Assembly: GCF_021732705.1 (NCBI RefSeq)
Contig: NZ_JAKFUM010000010.1
Span: 186,001 to 250,000 of the forward strand
Origin: Nevskia sp.
GTDB taxonomy: Bacteria; Pseudomonadota; Gammaproteobacteria; Nevskiales; Nevskiaceae
Direction: 5' to 3'
DNA: 64,000 bases
The position numbers and the translations under genes are program-made. Within the stretch, counting starts at the first letter, position 1, and every line of letters starts with the position of its first letter. Under the pieces are notes generated by a model that saw nothing but the letters and a program-made list of their open reading frames with translations, did no database searches and was not told where the DNA came from. Positions 47,191 to 56,227 of the stretch are shown in pieces.

Positions 47191-47271
47191 CGAGAAGCTC
47201 CTAGGCTCTGTTCTGGTGGCGGGAAGGGGGTTGTATCCCGTGCAGCAACCGTACCCCACCCGAAGGCAAAT

Positions 47272-47283
47272 GTAAATATTTAC
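47272..47283. promoter_or_regulatory. Palindrome in AT-rich promoter region of the peptide gene
   Basis: GTAAATATTTAC is a perfect 12-bp palindrome in the AT-rich DNA about 80 bases upstream of the peptide start. A minus-strand TTGTCA lies at about 47289-47294. The palindrome may be an operator or overlap the promoter. Confidence 0.4.
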
Positions 47284-47452
47284 GACCTGACAATCCTGAT
47301 TTTTTATTGAGGCTTCCGTCTTTCCTGAATTCGAGGGCTGTGCGAAGCCGCACTTCGCGCGTTCGCACGGCGGCTGACATCGTCACGCCGCGTTGCATCC
47401 AATCTGCGGCCGGCGGCATCCAACCGGTATTCGCGCGCCACCGGAGACCGCC

Positions 47453-48166
47453 ATGAACCATCGCTTTGTCGTGCTGTCCAGCCTCGCCTGCGCCGTGATC
47501 TGGCTCGGTCTGGCCGATCTGCAGAGCGCCGTCGCCCACGATGACGGCCCGCACACCGGTCACCGCGAAGGCTGGTGGGGCGACCAGGTCCGCGGCTCCG
47601 GCAAGATCGTTCGCGAGACGCGCGAAATCGAGGAATTCGACGAGATCGACCTGCGCGACAGCACCGATCTGGAGCTGACCATCGGCAGCCCGCGCTCGCT
47701 GACGGTGGAAGCCGACGACAACCTGATGTCGCACATCGTCACATCCATCGGCGGCAAGCGCCTGCGCGTCGAAAGTCACGGCAGCTACACGACGCGGCAC
47801 AGCCCGAAGCTGATCGTCACGGTGCCGTCGCTGACTGCGCTCGCGATCCACGGCAGCGGCGACGCCACGCTGGTCGGCCTCAGCGGCGAGCGCCTGAAGC
47901 TGTCGATCGACGGCTCCGGCGACATCCGGGCGCGCGGCGATGCCGGCACGCTGGAGCTGCGCATCAACGGCTCGGGCGATGCCGACCTGTCCCGTCTCGT
48001 CGCCCGCAGCGCGACCGTCGCCATCAACGGCAGCGGCGATGCGCGCCTCGACGTTCGCGAACAGCTTGACGCCGTGGTCAATGGCAGCGGCGACATTCGC
48101 TACGACGGCGAACCGGCGCGGGTCCAGAAGCGCGTGCGCGGCAGCGGCGAGATCTCCGCGCGCTGA
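47453..48166 (+). CDS. Secreted GIN-domain (DUF2807) protein
   Basis: A 237-residue exported protein. Signal peptide about 1-28 (VVLSSLACAVIWLGLADLQSA). The rest is the right-handed beta-helix-like GIN (head) domain with its repeating NGSGD turns: IHGSGDATL, IDGSGDIRA, INGSGDADL, INGSGDARL, VNGSGDIRY, RGSGEISAR. GGAGA before the ATG at 47453 supports the start. The frame opens 20 codons earlier. Adhesin-like or cell-envelope role is a family guess. Confidence 0.9.
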   Translation: MNHRFVVLSSLACAVIWLGLADLQSAVAHDDGPHTGHREGWWGDQVRGSGKIVRETREIEEFDEIDLRDSTDLELTIGSPRSLTVEADDNLMSHIVTSIGGKRLRVESHGSYTTRHSPKLIVTVPSLTALAIHGSGDATLVGLSGERLKLSIDGSGDIRARGDAGTLELRINGSGDADLSRLVARSATVAINGSGDARLDVREQLDAVVNGSGDIRYDGEPARVQKRVRGSGEISAR

Positions 48167-48203
48167 CCGTTCGCGCCGCGACGCGTTGGTGCCGCAGCGC
48201 CGC

Positions 48204-50003
48204 TCAGAACGCTGCGATCGGCATGGTCAGCGTGGTGTCGTCGAGGCTGTCGAGCAGCGCCGCTGCCACCGCCGTCTTCGGCAGTTCGTGCCGGAAGAAA
48301 TAGCGGCAGGCCTGCAGCTTGCCGGCGTAGAAGTCCGCGTCGTCGCCAACGGCAGCGCCTGACGCGGCCCTCGCAATCACCGCCTGCCGCAGCCACAGCC
48401 AGGCGATGACCGTGTGGCCGACGAGATCGAGATAGCTCGCGGCATTGGCGAGAAACCGTTCGGTGCGACCGGACGCCGCCACCGCCGCCAGCGCCTGCGT
48501 CGTCCGCGCGATCCGGTCGACCGCAGCCGACAGCGCCGTCGCGAACTCGGCCAGTGCCGGCTCGTCCGCCGCCTCGGCAACCGTTCCCGCCATCTCACCG
48601 AGCAGCAGCTTCAGTGCCGCCCCGTCCTGCATCATCGCCTTGCGCCCGAGCAGATCGAGCGCCTGAATGCCGTTGGTGCCTTCATGGATCGGGTTCAGGC
48701 GGTTGTCGCGATACAGCCGCTCCACCGGGTAGTCCCGCGTGTAGCCGTAACCCCCGAGGACCTGGATCGCCAGCTTGTTCGCCTCCAGCCCCCACTCCGA
48801 TGGCCAGGCCTTCGCGACCGGCGTCAGGATCTCGAGCAGCAGCCGGCAGCGCCGGTGCTCGGCCTCGTCGACCGCCGTTTCAAGCCGATCGACCAGCGTG
48901 GCGCAGTACAGGCCGAGCGCCAGCCCCCCTTCGACATACGCCTTCTGCGCCAGCAGCATCCGGCGCACGTCGGCGTGCTCGATGATCGCGACCGGCTTCG
49001 ACGACGGATCGCGGTTCGTCGCCGGGCGACCCTGCAGCCGGGTGCGCGCGTAGTCCAGCGAGTAGCGGTAGCCGACATAGCCGAGCATCGTCGCCCCGAG
49101 GCCGACGCTGATCCGGGCCTCGTTCATCATGTGGAACATGCAGGCGAGGCCGTCATGCTCGTGCCCCACCCGCTCGCCGATCGCCGGCTCGGCCTCGCCG
49201 AAGTTCAGCGCACAGTTGGTCGTGCCGCGATAGCCCATCTTGTGGTTCAGACCCGCCAGCCGCACGCCGTTGCGTTCGCCCGGATTGCCGTCGGCATCGA
49301 GCCGCCGCTTCGGCACGATGAACAGCGAGATACCGCGGGTGCCGGCCGGTGCGCCGTCGATGCGCGCCAGCACCAGATGCACGATGTTCTCGCTCAACTC
49401 GTGCTCGCCGCCGCTGATCCACATCTTGCTGCCGACCAGGTGGTAGCGGCCATCCGGCTGCGGAATCGCCCGGGTGCGGATATCGGCCAGCGACGACCCA
49501 GCCTGCGGCTCGGACAGGCACATCGTCCCGAAGAATCGCCCGGCGATCATCGGCTGCATGTAGCGCCGCTGCTGCTCCGGCGTGCCGTGCACGCGCAGCA
49601 GGTTCGCCGCGGCCGCAGTCAGGAACGGATAGCCGGACGTGCCGCAGTTGGCGCCGACGAACAGGCCGTTCACCGCGGCCGCGATCGTGTACGGCAACTG
49701 CAGGCCGCCGTGCTCGATGCCGAACGAGGTGCCGAGGAAGCCGGCCTCGATGTACGCGCGGAGTGCCGCCTGCACTTCCGGAATCATCTGCACCTGCTGG
49801 CCGTCGAAGTGCGGCTCGTGCGCGTCGGCCTTCGCGGCATGCGGCAGGAATTCGTCGACCGCCAGCCGGTGCGCCGCCTCGATCACCTGATCGAAGGTTT
49901 CGCGATCATGCATCGCGAAGCGCGGCCGGCCGCACAGCGCCGTAGCGTCGAGCAGTTCATACAGCAGGAAATCGAGATCGCGGCGGTTGATCAGCGGGGA
50001 CAT
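48204..50003 (-). CDS. Acyl-CoA dehydrogenase with C-terminal extension (DmdC/AcdA-like)
   Basis: A 599-residue acyl-CoA dehydrogenase. FAD- and substrate-binding signatures include GTMCLSEPQAGSSLADI and MWISGGEHEL; the C-terminal half has QVLGGYGYTRDYPVERLYRDNR and the NPIHEGTNGIQALDLLGRK loop with the Glu that acts as base in MCAD-type enzymes (EGT). The extra 170 residues after the ACAD core fit the large branch typified by DmdC and AcdH-like proteins, which handle non-standard acyl-CoAs such as 3-methylmercaptopropionyl-CoA. The ATG at 50003 is used; the frame opens further upstream. Divergent from a second ACAD. Confidence 0.93.
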   Translation of the reverse strand: MSPLINRRDLDFLLYELLDATALCGRPRFAMHDRETFDQVIEAAHRLAVDEFLPHAAKADAHEPHFDGQQVQMIPEVQAALRAYIEAGFLGTSFGIEHGGLQLPYTIAAAVNGLFVGANCGTSGYPFLTAAAANLLRVHGTPEQQRRYMQPMIAGRFFGTMCLSEPQAGSSLADIRTRAIPQPDGRYHLVGSKMWISGGEHELSENIVHLVLARIDGAPAGTRGISLFIVPKRRLDADGNPGERNGVRLAGLNHKMGYRGTTNCALNFGEAEPAIGERVGHEHDGLACMFHMMNEARISVGLGATMLGYVGYRYSLDYARTRLQGRPATNRDPSSKPVAIIEHADVRRMLLAQKAYVEGGLALGLYCATLVDRLETAVDEAEHRRCRLLLEILTPVAKAWPSEWGLEANKLAIQVLGGYGYTRDYPVERLYRDNRLNPIHEGTNGIQALDLLGRKAMMQDGAALKLLLGEMAGTVAEAADEPALAEFATALSAAVDRIARTTQALAAVAASGRTERFLANAASYLDLVGHTVIAWLWLRQAVIARAASGAAVGDDADFYAGKLQACRYFFRHELPKTAVAAALLDSLDDTTLTMPIAAF

Positions 50004-50176
50004 GACGGGACTCGGAAACGGACGGGAATCCGGAAGGAGGCCGATGGTACGTCGGCGCCGGGTTCGCCACGACATCGAGGCTCCGGCGTCGGCAGGATTT
50101 GCCCACTGGTAAACACTCGTGCGCCCATTTTCCTTATCCTTGTCGTCTCCCCGAATTGCCCCTTGAGGACCCCTGC

Positions 50177-51343
50177 ATGAACGCCGCTGCTCCGCTGACC
50201 GTGGTCGACGCCGAAGAACTGAGCCTGTTCCGCGACAACGTGGTTCGTTTCCTCAAGGACAACGTCGAGCCGCATTACGAGAAATGGGAAAAGGCCGGCA
50301 TCTTCCCGAAGGAGCTGTACCTGGAACTCGGTGCGGCCGGCCTGCTGTGCGTCGACCTGCCGGAAGCCTACGGCGGTGCCGGTGCGCCGTTCGAATTCTC
50401 GATGGTGGTGCTGGAAGAAGCCGCGCGCATGGGCTTCCTGGCGCTGGCGTCGAACCTGTCGGTGCATTCCGACATTGCCGCACCGTACATCCTGCATCTC
50501 GGCACCGAAGCCCAGCGCCAGAAGTACCTGCCGCGCATGGTCAGCGGCGAATGCATCGGCGCCATCGGCATGAGCGAGCCGGGTGCCGGCTCCGACCTGC
50601 AGGGCATGAAGACCTCGGCGATCGATGACGGCAACGGCGGCTACGTCATCAACGGCTCGAAGACCTTCATCACCAACGGCCAGCACGCTGGCGTCGTGGT
50701 CCTCGCGACCAAGACCGACCCGAAGGCCGGCGCCAAGGGCACCACGCTGTTCACCTTCGACACCACCCTGCCCGGCTTCAAGCGCGGCCGGAATCTCGAC
50801 AAGGTCGGCATGCATGCCGCCGACACCAGCGAACTATTCTTCGACAATGTGCGGATCAGCGCCGACGAGGTGCTGGGCCGCGTCGGTGGCGGCTTCGGCC
50901 ACCTGATCGACGAACTGCCGCGCGAGCGTCTGGCGCTGGCGGTGACCGCCGTCGGCCATGCCCAGGGCGCGCTGGAGAAGACCATCGAGTACACCAAGAG
51001 CCGCAAGGCCTTCGGCGCACCGATTTCGAGCCTGCAGAACACCCGCTTCGAACTGGCCAAGTGCAAGACCGACATCGAGGTGCACCGCGCCTTCGTCGAG
51101 AAGTGCAACACGCAGTACGCCAGCGGCCAGCTCGACGTGCCGACGGCGGCGATGGTCAAGCTCGCGACCACCGAGATGGAAGGCCGCGTCACCGACGCCT
51201 GCCTGCAGCTGTTCGGCGGCTACGGCTACATGACCGAGTACCCGATCAGCCGCTACTGGGCCGATGCCCGCATCCAGCGCATCTACGGCGGCACCAGCGA
51301 AATCATGAAGGAAGTGATTGCGCGGTCGCTGGTCGGGCGCTGA
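50177..51343 (+). CDS. Acyl-CoA dehydrogenase
   Basis: A 388-residue acyl-CoA dehydrogenase of ordinary length. AIGMSEPGAGSDLQGM and YVINGSKTFITNG are the FAD/substrate signatures; QLFGGYGYMTEYPISRYWADARIQRIYGGTSEIM ends the core. The MCAD-position Glu (YEGT) is Gly here (YGGT), while DELPRERLALAV carries a Glu where long-chain and isovaleryl-CoA dehydrogenases have their base, so this belongs to that branch. The ATG at 50177 is chosen from the family N-terminus. Divergent promoter region shared with the larger ACAD. Probably branched or long-chain acyl-CoA oxidation. Confidence 0.93.
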   Translation: MNAAAPLTVVDAEELSLFRDNVVRFLKDNVEPHYEKWEKAGIFPKELYLELGAAGLLCVDLPEAYGGAGAPFEFSMVVLEEAARMGFLALASNLSVHSDIAAPYILHLGTEAQRQKYLPRMVSGECIGAIGMSEPGAGSDLQGMKTSAIDDGNGGYVINGSKTFITNGQHAGVVVLATKTDPKAGAKGTTLFTFDTTLPGFKRGRNLDKVGMHAADTSELFFDNVRISADEVLGRVGGGFGHLIDELPRERLALAVTAVGHAQGALEKTIEYTKSRKAFGAPISSLQNTRFELAKCKTDIEVHRAFVEKCNTQYASGQLDVPTAAMVKLATTEMEGRVTDACLQLFGGYGYMTEYPISRYWADARIQRIYGGTSEIMKEVIARSLVGR

Positions 51344-51420
51344 TGGCCGGGCAGGGGTCAGCCTGACAAGGACGCAGCCTCGCCATGGATGGCGGGGAAA
51401 GCGAGTTCGAAGCGGGCGAC

Positions 51421-52620
51421 TCAAGCCTCCCCGCCAATCTCCGGCAAAGGCTCATCGACCGGATGCGGCTCGTCCTTCGGAAAGCGGAAGCTGTTCCAGC
51501 CGATCAGCGCCGACACGCCGCCAGCCGCAACGATCAGGCCGACCACGCCGGGCCAGCCGGCCCAGTGCCAGACCACGGCCGGCAGCACGCCGCCGACGCT
51601 GCCGCCCGCGTAGTAGCAGGTCACGTACAGGCCCACCGCCGGGCCCCGTTCGGCGCCGGCGGACTCACCGACGAAACTCGTGGTCGTGGTCTGAGCCACG
51701 AACAGGCCGAGCGAGAACAGCGCCAGTCCGGCGGCGACCGCCAGCAGCAGCGGCAACAGGGTCGCCAGCAGGCCGCAGACGGCGATCACCCAGGCCAGCA
51801 CCAGCACCCGCGCGTGGCCGAAGCGGTTCAGCAGTCGGCCGGAATACGGCGTCACCAGCACGCCGATCACGTAGACGCCGAAGATCGATGACAGCGCCGC
51901 CGGCCCGAGCGCGAACGGCGGCTCGGACAGGTGCAGCGTCATGTAGGTGAAGCCGCCGACCAGCGCGAACAGCATCAGAAAACCCGTCGCGTAGGCCCCG
52001 CGCAGGCCCGGCCGGAGCATCAGCGGCAGCAGCGGCGTTCTCGGCGATCCCCTGAGCTTCGGCTGATCCCGGCCCGGCGGCAGCCAGGCCCGGATCGCCA
52101 GCGCCAGCAGCAACTGCACGACCGCGAGCGCGGCGAAACCCCAGCGCCAGCCGGCGAACTCGGCGACAACACCGGACAGGAAACGCCCGACGAAGCCGCC
52201 GCCGATGGTCCCGGCCACGTACACCGCCGTCACTGCCCGCGCCTCGGCCGCCGGCCATTCCTCGGCGATGTAGGCCACGGTCACCGCGAAGATGCCCGGC
52301 AGGCAAAGGCCCTGTACCAATCGGATCGCCATCAGCGCTTCCGGCGTCGGCGCCAGCCCGGCGAAAAGTCCCGGAATCACCGCCAGGAACGCTGCGATCA
52401 CGATCACGCGGCGACGGCCATAGCGATCGGCCAGCAGACCGGCGAACGGTGCCGCGAGCGCGACACCAAACGTCCCGGCCGAGACGATCAGCCCGGCCCG
52501 CGCCGCGTCGTCACCGATCCATGCCCGCAGCAGCGGCAGCAGCGACTGCGGCGCATAGAGATTGATGAAGGCCGCAACCCCGGCGAGGATCACGGCGAGA
52601 CGGCGACGGTTCATGCGCAA
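51421..52620 (-). CDS. Major facilitator superfamily transporter (YnfM-like)
   Basis: A 399-residue transporter with 12 hydrophobic helices. The MFS loop motif LADRYGRRRVIVIAAF lies after helix 2, and LVQGLCLPGIFAVTVAYIAEEW is typical of the YnfM/drug-efflux-like group. Two in-frame starts, ATG 52620 and ATG 52614, are possible. It lies 49 bases after der on the same strand. The C-terminus is charged (PKDEPHPVDEPLPEI). Substrate unknown. Confidence 0.9.
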   Translation of the reverse strand: MRMNRRRLAVILAGVAAFINLYAPQSLLPLLRAWIGDDAARAGLIVSAGTFGVALAAPFAGLLADRYGRRRVIVIAAFLAVIPGLFAGLAPTPEALMAIRLVQGLCLPGIFAVTVAYIAEEWPAAEARAVTAVYVAGTIGGGFVGRFLSGVVAEFAGWRWGFAALAVVQLLLALAIRAWLPPGRDQPKLRGSPRTPLLPLMLRPGLRGAYATGFLMLFALVGGFTYMTLHLSEPPFALGPAALSSIFGVYVIGVLVTPYSGRLLNRFGHARVLVLAWVIAVCGLLATLLPLLLAVAAGLALFSLGLFVAQTTTTSFVGESAGAERGPAVGLYVTCYYAGGSVGGVLPAVVWHWAGWPGVVGLIVAAGGVSALIGWNSFRFPKDEPHPVDEPLPEIGGEA

Positions 52621-52669
52621 CTCGAAGGACCGCTTGAAGCCATCGCCCTGAACTCGGCGAGACCCGCCA

Positions 52670-54160
52670 CTACTTCTTGGTCTTCGCCGACTGCGCCGCG
52701 AGCCGCTTCTTCTTCATCTGCATGGCCTGCGACAGGTCGCTCTTCTTGTTCTTGAACGGGTTGTCGCCGGTCTTGAATTCGAGCTTCAGCGGCACGCCCT
52801 TGAGCTTGAACGCGTCGCGGAAGGTGTTCGCGAGGTAGCTCTTGTAGCTGTCCTTGAGCTTGTCGGTCTGGTTGCCGTGAATCATGATCTCCGGCGGGTT
52901 GCGGCCGGTCTGATGGCAGTAGCGCAGCTTGATCCGGCGGCCGAGGATGGCGTGCGGCGCGTGCTTCTCGATCGCGGCGATCAGCACGCGGTTCAGTTCC
53001 GGTGTCGGCATCTCGCGGGTCGTCGCCTCGTAGCCGGCGACGACGTGCTCCATCAGCTCGCGCAGGCCCGAACCGTGCAGCGCCGAGATGAAGTTCACCG
53101 GCACGTAGTCGAGAAACGGCAGCTTGAAGTCGACCATCTCGCGCACCCACTTGCGCTTGTCGGTGTCCAGCCCGTCCCACTTGTTGACCGCCAGCACCAT
53201 CGCCCGGCCGTGGTGGGCAACGAGGCCCATCACCCGCGCGTCGTGCGTGCCGATCTCGTCGTGGGCATCGACCATCGCGATCACCACGTGCGCGCGGTCG
53301 ATCGCCTGCAAGGTCTTGACGATCGAGAACTTCTCGATCACTTCGGTGACGCGTGCCTTGCGCCGGATGCCGGCGGTGTCGATCAGTTCGAAGGCCTTGC
53401 CGCCCCATTCGAACGGCACGCTGATCGAATCGCGCGTGGTGCCCGGCTCGTTCGACGACAGCACGCGGTTCTCGCCGATCAGCCGGTTGACCAGCGTCGA
53501 CTTGCCGGCGTTCGGGCGCCCGACGATCGCCACGCGGATCTTGCCGTCATCGAATTCCGGCTCGAAAGCGCCCGCCGGCGTATTGGCCAGCAGTTCGCGC
53601 AGCAAGGCCCCGATGCCATCGCCATGCTCGGCGGAGATCGTCGTCGGCTCGCCCAGGCCCAGCTTGTAGAACTCGGCGACCAGCGACTTGGTCATCCCTT
53701 CGGATTTGTTCGCCAGCAGCCGCACCGGCTTGCCGAGCTTGCGCAGCACGCTGGCAATCTCGATGTCGGACGCCATCAGCCCGGCCTTGGCATCGACCAG
53801 GAACAGCACGGTGTCGGCGTCCTCGATCGCGATGCGCGCCTGCGCTTCGGCAAGGGCGGCCAGTGCGTCGTCGGATTCCGGCATCAGGCCGCCGGTGTCG
53901 ACGACGATGAAGCGCTTGTCCTCGAACTTGCCCTGCCCGTACTGACGGTCACGGGTCAGGCCGGCGTAGTCGGCCACCAGGGCATCGCGGCTGTTGGTGA
54001 AGCGGTTGAACAGGGTCGACTTGCCGACATTCGGCCGGCCGACCAGCGCGATCACCGGCAGCACGTTGACCGGCGTTTCCGCCGCCGCAACAGGGGATTC
54101 AGCGGCCGGCTGGACGGATTCGGTTGTGGCCTCGGAAGGCACTTCTGGGATGCTGCTCAT
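52670..54160 (-). CDS. der: Ribosome-assembly GTPase Der (EngA)
   Basis: Der is the double-GTPase required for 50S ribosomal subunit assembly. Both G domains are intact: GRPNVGKSTLFNRF with DTGGL in the first, and GRPNAGKSTLVNRL with DTAGIRRKARV and NKWDGLD in the second. A KH-like C-terminal domain (GNQTDKLKDSYKSYL) ends in a Lys-rich tail. It has an N-terminal extension of about 35 residues (PSEATTESVQPAAES) before the first G domain, longer than in E. coli. Last of the ndk-to-der block. Confidence 0.97.
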   Translation of the reverse strand: MSSIPEVPSEATTESVQPAAESPVAAAETPVNVLPVIALVGRPNVGKSTLFNRFTNSRDALVADYAGLTRDRQYGQGKFEDKRFIVVDTGGLMPESDDALAALAEAQARIAIEDADTVLFLVDAKAGLMASDIEIASVLRKLGKPVRLLANKSEGMTKSLVAEFYKLGLGEPTTISAEHGDGIGALLRELLANTPAGAFEPEFDDGKIRVAIVGRPNAGKSTLVNRLIGENRVLSSNEPGTTRDSISVPFEWGGKAFELIDTAGIRRKARVTEVIEKFSIVKTLQAIDRAHVVIAMVDAHDEIGTHDARVMGLVAHHGRAMVLAVNKWDGLDTDKRKWVREMVDFKLPFLDYVPVNFISALHGSGLRELMEHVVAGYEATTREMPTPELNRVLIAAIEKHAPHAILGRRIKLRYCHQTGRNPPEIMIHGNQTDKLKDSYKSYLANTFRDAFKLKGVPLKLEFKTGDNPFKNKKSDLSQAMQMKKKRLAAQSAKTKK

Positions 54161-54221
54161 GATTCACGACCACCGGGAAAAGCTGACGATTCAAGCACTT
54201 GCGCACTCATCGCCATGACGA

Positions 54222-54250
54222 CAAAAGCCCCGGAGCGGACGCTCCGGGGC
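54222..54250 (-). terminator. Terminator between bamB and der
   Basis: A perfect 10-bp stem (GCCCCGGAGC at 54250-54241 and GCTCCGGGGC at 54236-54227 on the minus strand) with a 4-base loop is followed by TTTT. It ends the yfgM-bamB transcript and implies that der has its own promoter or partial read-through. Confidence 0.85.
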
Positions 54251-54294
54251 GTGGGAACCGCATCCGGGCAAGCGGTGCCCGGACCCATCAAGAC

Positions 54295-55461
54295 TCAGCG
54301 CGACGTGCCGATGCGGTAGGCGGCGAGCTTGCCATCGACATCCATCACGAACAGGCGCTCGCCATCGCTGACCGGCGGCGCGGTGATCGGCTCGCCGCCG
54401 AGATTGTTGCGGGCAACGAGACGGCCTTCGCCGTTCTCGTACCAGTGCAGGTAACCCTTGTAGTCGCCGACGACGGCATATTGGCCGAGCGTGATCGGCG
54501 GCGACAGGCGGCGGTACTTCACGCCTTCCTGCTTCCAGCTGACGGCACCGGACTCCGGATCGAGGCTCCACAGCACGCCGTCGTTGTCGGTGACGTACAG
54601 GTGCTTGGGATCGGCGAACATGCCGGAATAGCTCTTGATGCTGCGGCGCCAGCGGCTTTCGCCGCTCGCGGGATCGAGCAGCGCGATGTCGTTGCCATAG
54701 GTCACGACATACAGGCCGTTGTCGGATGCAATCAGATCGGCATCGATGTCGGTCAGGCGGTCGAGATCGCCGCGGCCGGTCGGAACCGAGATGTTCTGTT
54801 CCCACGCGGTGACGCCATCGGCCAGGTTCAGCGCCACCAGCTTGCCGCTGTCGAGCCCGGTGTAGACCTTGTTGCCGAGGATCAGCGGCTCGGACAGGCC
54901 GCGCAGGGTCAGCGTCGGCACCTGACGGTCGAAGCTCCAGATGCGGCTGCCATCCTTTGCCGACAGGCCGAACTGCTTGCCGTCGACGCCGCGGACCACG
55001 ACGATGTCGCCGCTGCCGACCGGCGCTGCGGTCAGCTCGCTGGCGAAGTTCGCGCGCCACACTTCCTTGCCCGTGGCGCGCTGCAGCGCGATGGCGTCGC
55101 CATCGAGCGTGCCGACCAGCACCAGGTCGCCCGACACGCTCGGCCCGGAAATGACGCGAGCCTTCGTCGAGGTGCTCCAGATCGTGGCACCGGTCTTCGG
55201 CGACAGCGCCACGACCTTGCCGTCGACCGATGCGGTGTACAGCGCATCCGCTTCGAGTGCCAGACGCAGGCCGGCGTAGAAACCGCCGCTGCCGTTCCCG
55301 ATCGAACGCGACCAGACCTGCTCGACCTTGATTTCCGGCGATTTCAGCTCGGCCAGCTTGGTCGGCTGACGAACCTTCGGCTTCGACGAACAGGCGCTGC
55401 TGCCGAGCAGCGCGATACCGAGTGCAACGCCGAGTGCAGCAGCGCGGCGCATCGGCATCAC
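54295..55461 (-). CDS. bamB: Outer-membrane assembly lipoprotein BamB
   Basis: BamB is the beta-propeller lipoprotein of the Bam complex that inserts outer-membrane proteins. The 388-residue product has a lipobox ending at Cys24 (LLGSSAC), followed by PQQ-like propeller repeats (GKVVALSPKTGATIWST, GDAIALQRATGKEVWRANF, GVLWSLDPESGAVSWKQ). The first ATG at 55461 overlaps the yfgM stop by 4 bases. Order yfgM-bamB is as in related species. Confidence 0.95.
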   Translation of the reverse strand: MMPMRRAAALGVALGIALLGSSACSSKPKVRQPTKLAELKSPEIKVEQVWSRSIGNGSGGFYAGLRLALEADALYTASVDGKVVALSPKTGATIWSTSTKARVISGPSVSGDLVLVGTLDGDAIALQRATGKEVWRANFASELTAAPVGSGDIVVVRGVDGKQFGLSAKDGSRIWSFDRQVPTLTLRGLSEPLILGNKVYTGLDSGKLVALNLADGVTAWEQNISVPTGRGDLDRLTDIDADLIASDNGLYVVTYGNDIALLDPASGESRWRRSIKSYSGMFADPKHLYVTDNDGVLWSLDPESGAVSWKQEGVKYRRLSPPITLGQYAVVGDYKGYLHWYENGEGRLVARNNLGGEPITAPPVSDGERLFVMDVDGKLAAYRIGTSR

Positions 55462-56144
55462 GGAGTCACCGCAGCGGCGGCCGCAGGCGCGGCGCTGGCG
55501 ACGTCGGCGAGGTCATCGACCTTGCGCTGCAGCGCTTCGGCGATCGGCGCGTTCGGCGTACCGGCCGTCGCCGTGCCGAGAACGCCGAGTGCCTTGTTGT
55601 ATTCGGCCAGTGCCGCGGCGCGATCGCCTTCGGCGAGCTTGATGTCGCCGCGCAGTTCGTCGAACAGCACGGCGTAGGTGCCGGCATCGCCGTCGAGCAG
55701 CTTCAGCGCCTCGGGCGCCTTGCCCTGTTGCCAGGTCACGCGCGCGAGACGCAGCTGGATCAGCGGCTTCAGCGCGGCGTCCTTGGCATTGGCGGCGGCC
55801 CATTCCAGACGGGCACGCGCCTCTTCCAGCTTGCTCGCTTCGACCGCGGCCTGCGCCAGCTTCAGGGCGCCCGCCACGGCGTACGGTGTCGAATCGAAGT
55901 CGGCGACCAGACGGTCACCCATCTTCACGGCCTCGTCGTACTTGTTGCCAGTGACGGCGGCCTTCAGCTCCTCGAACAGTTGCGAGGCTTCGGCGCGCTT
56001 GTTGTCCTTGTTCCGGGTGTAAGCCTCGTACGCGAAGATCGCGCTCAGACCCAGCACCAGACCGATCGCCAGCGGCTTCCAGTTTTCCTTCCACCAGCGG
56101 CGAAGGTCTTCGACTTGGGCTTCGTCGTCGTAATGGGTGCTCAT
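55458..56144 (-). CDS. yfgM: YfgM-like TPR membrane protein
   Basis: A 228-residue inner-membrane protein with one N-terminal helix (about 23-42, PLAIGLVLGLSAIFAYEA) and a periplasmic TPR-like part (ALKLAQAAVEASKLEEARAR, GDRAAALAEYNKAL). Family members act with the Sec translocon and periplasmic chaperones near PpiD. Ends with an Ala-rich tail. It sits between hisS and bamB, the conserved position, and overlaps bamB by 4 bases. Confidence 0.93.
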   Translation of the reverse strand: MSTHYDDEAQVEDLRRWWKENWKPLAIGLVLGLSAIFAYEAYTRNKDNKRAEASQLFEELKAAVTGNKYDEAVKMGDRLVADFDSTPYAVAGALKLAQAAVEASKLEEARARLEWAAANAKDAALKPLIQLRLARVTWQQGKAPEALKLLDGDAGTYAVLFDELRGDIKLAEGDRAAALAEYNKALGVLGTATAGTPNAPIAEALQRKVDDLADVASAAPAAAAAVTP

Positions 56145-56227
56145 CGGTCTTTCTCGGCAGTCGCGTCAGGAGGCAGCTCGAAGCTGCTTTTGGGATTCGG
56201 GATCGAAACGAAATACGGGATCTGGCT

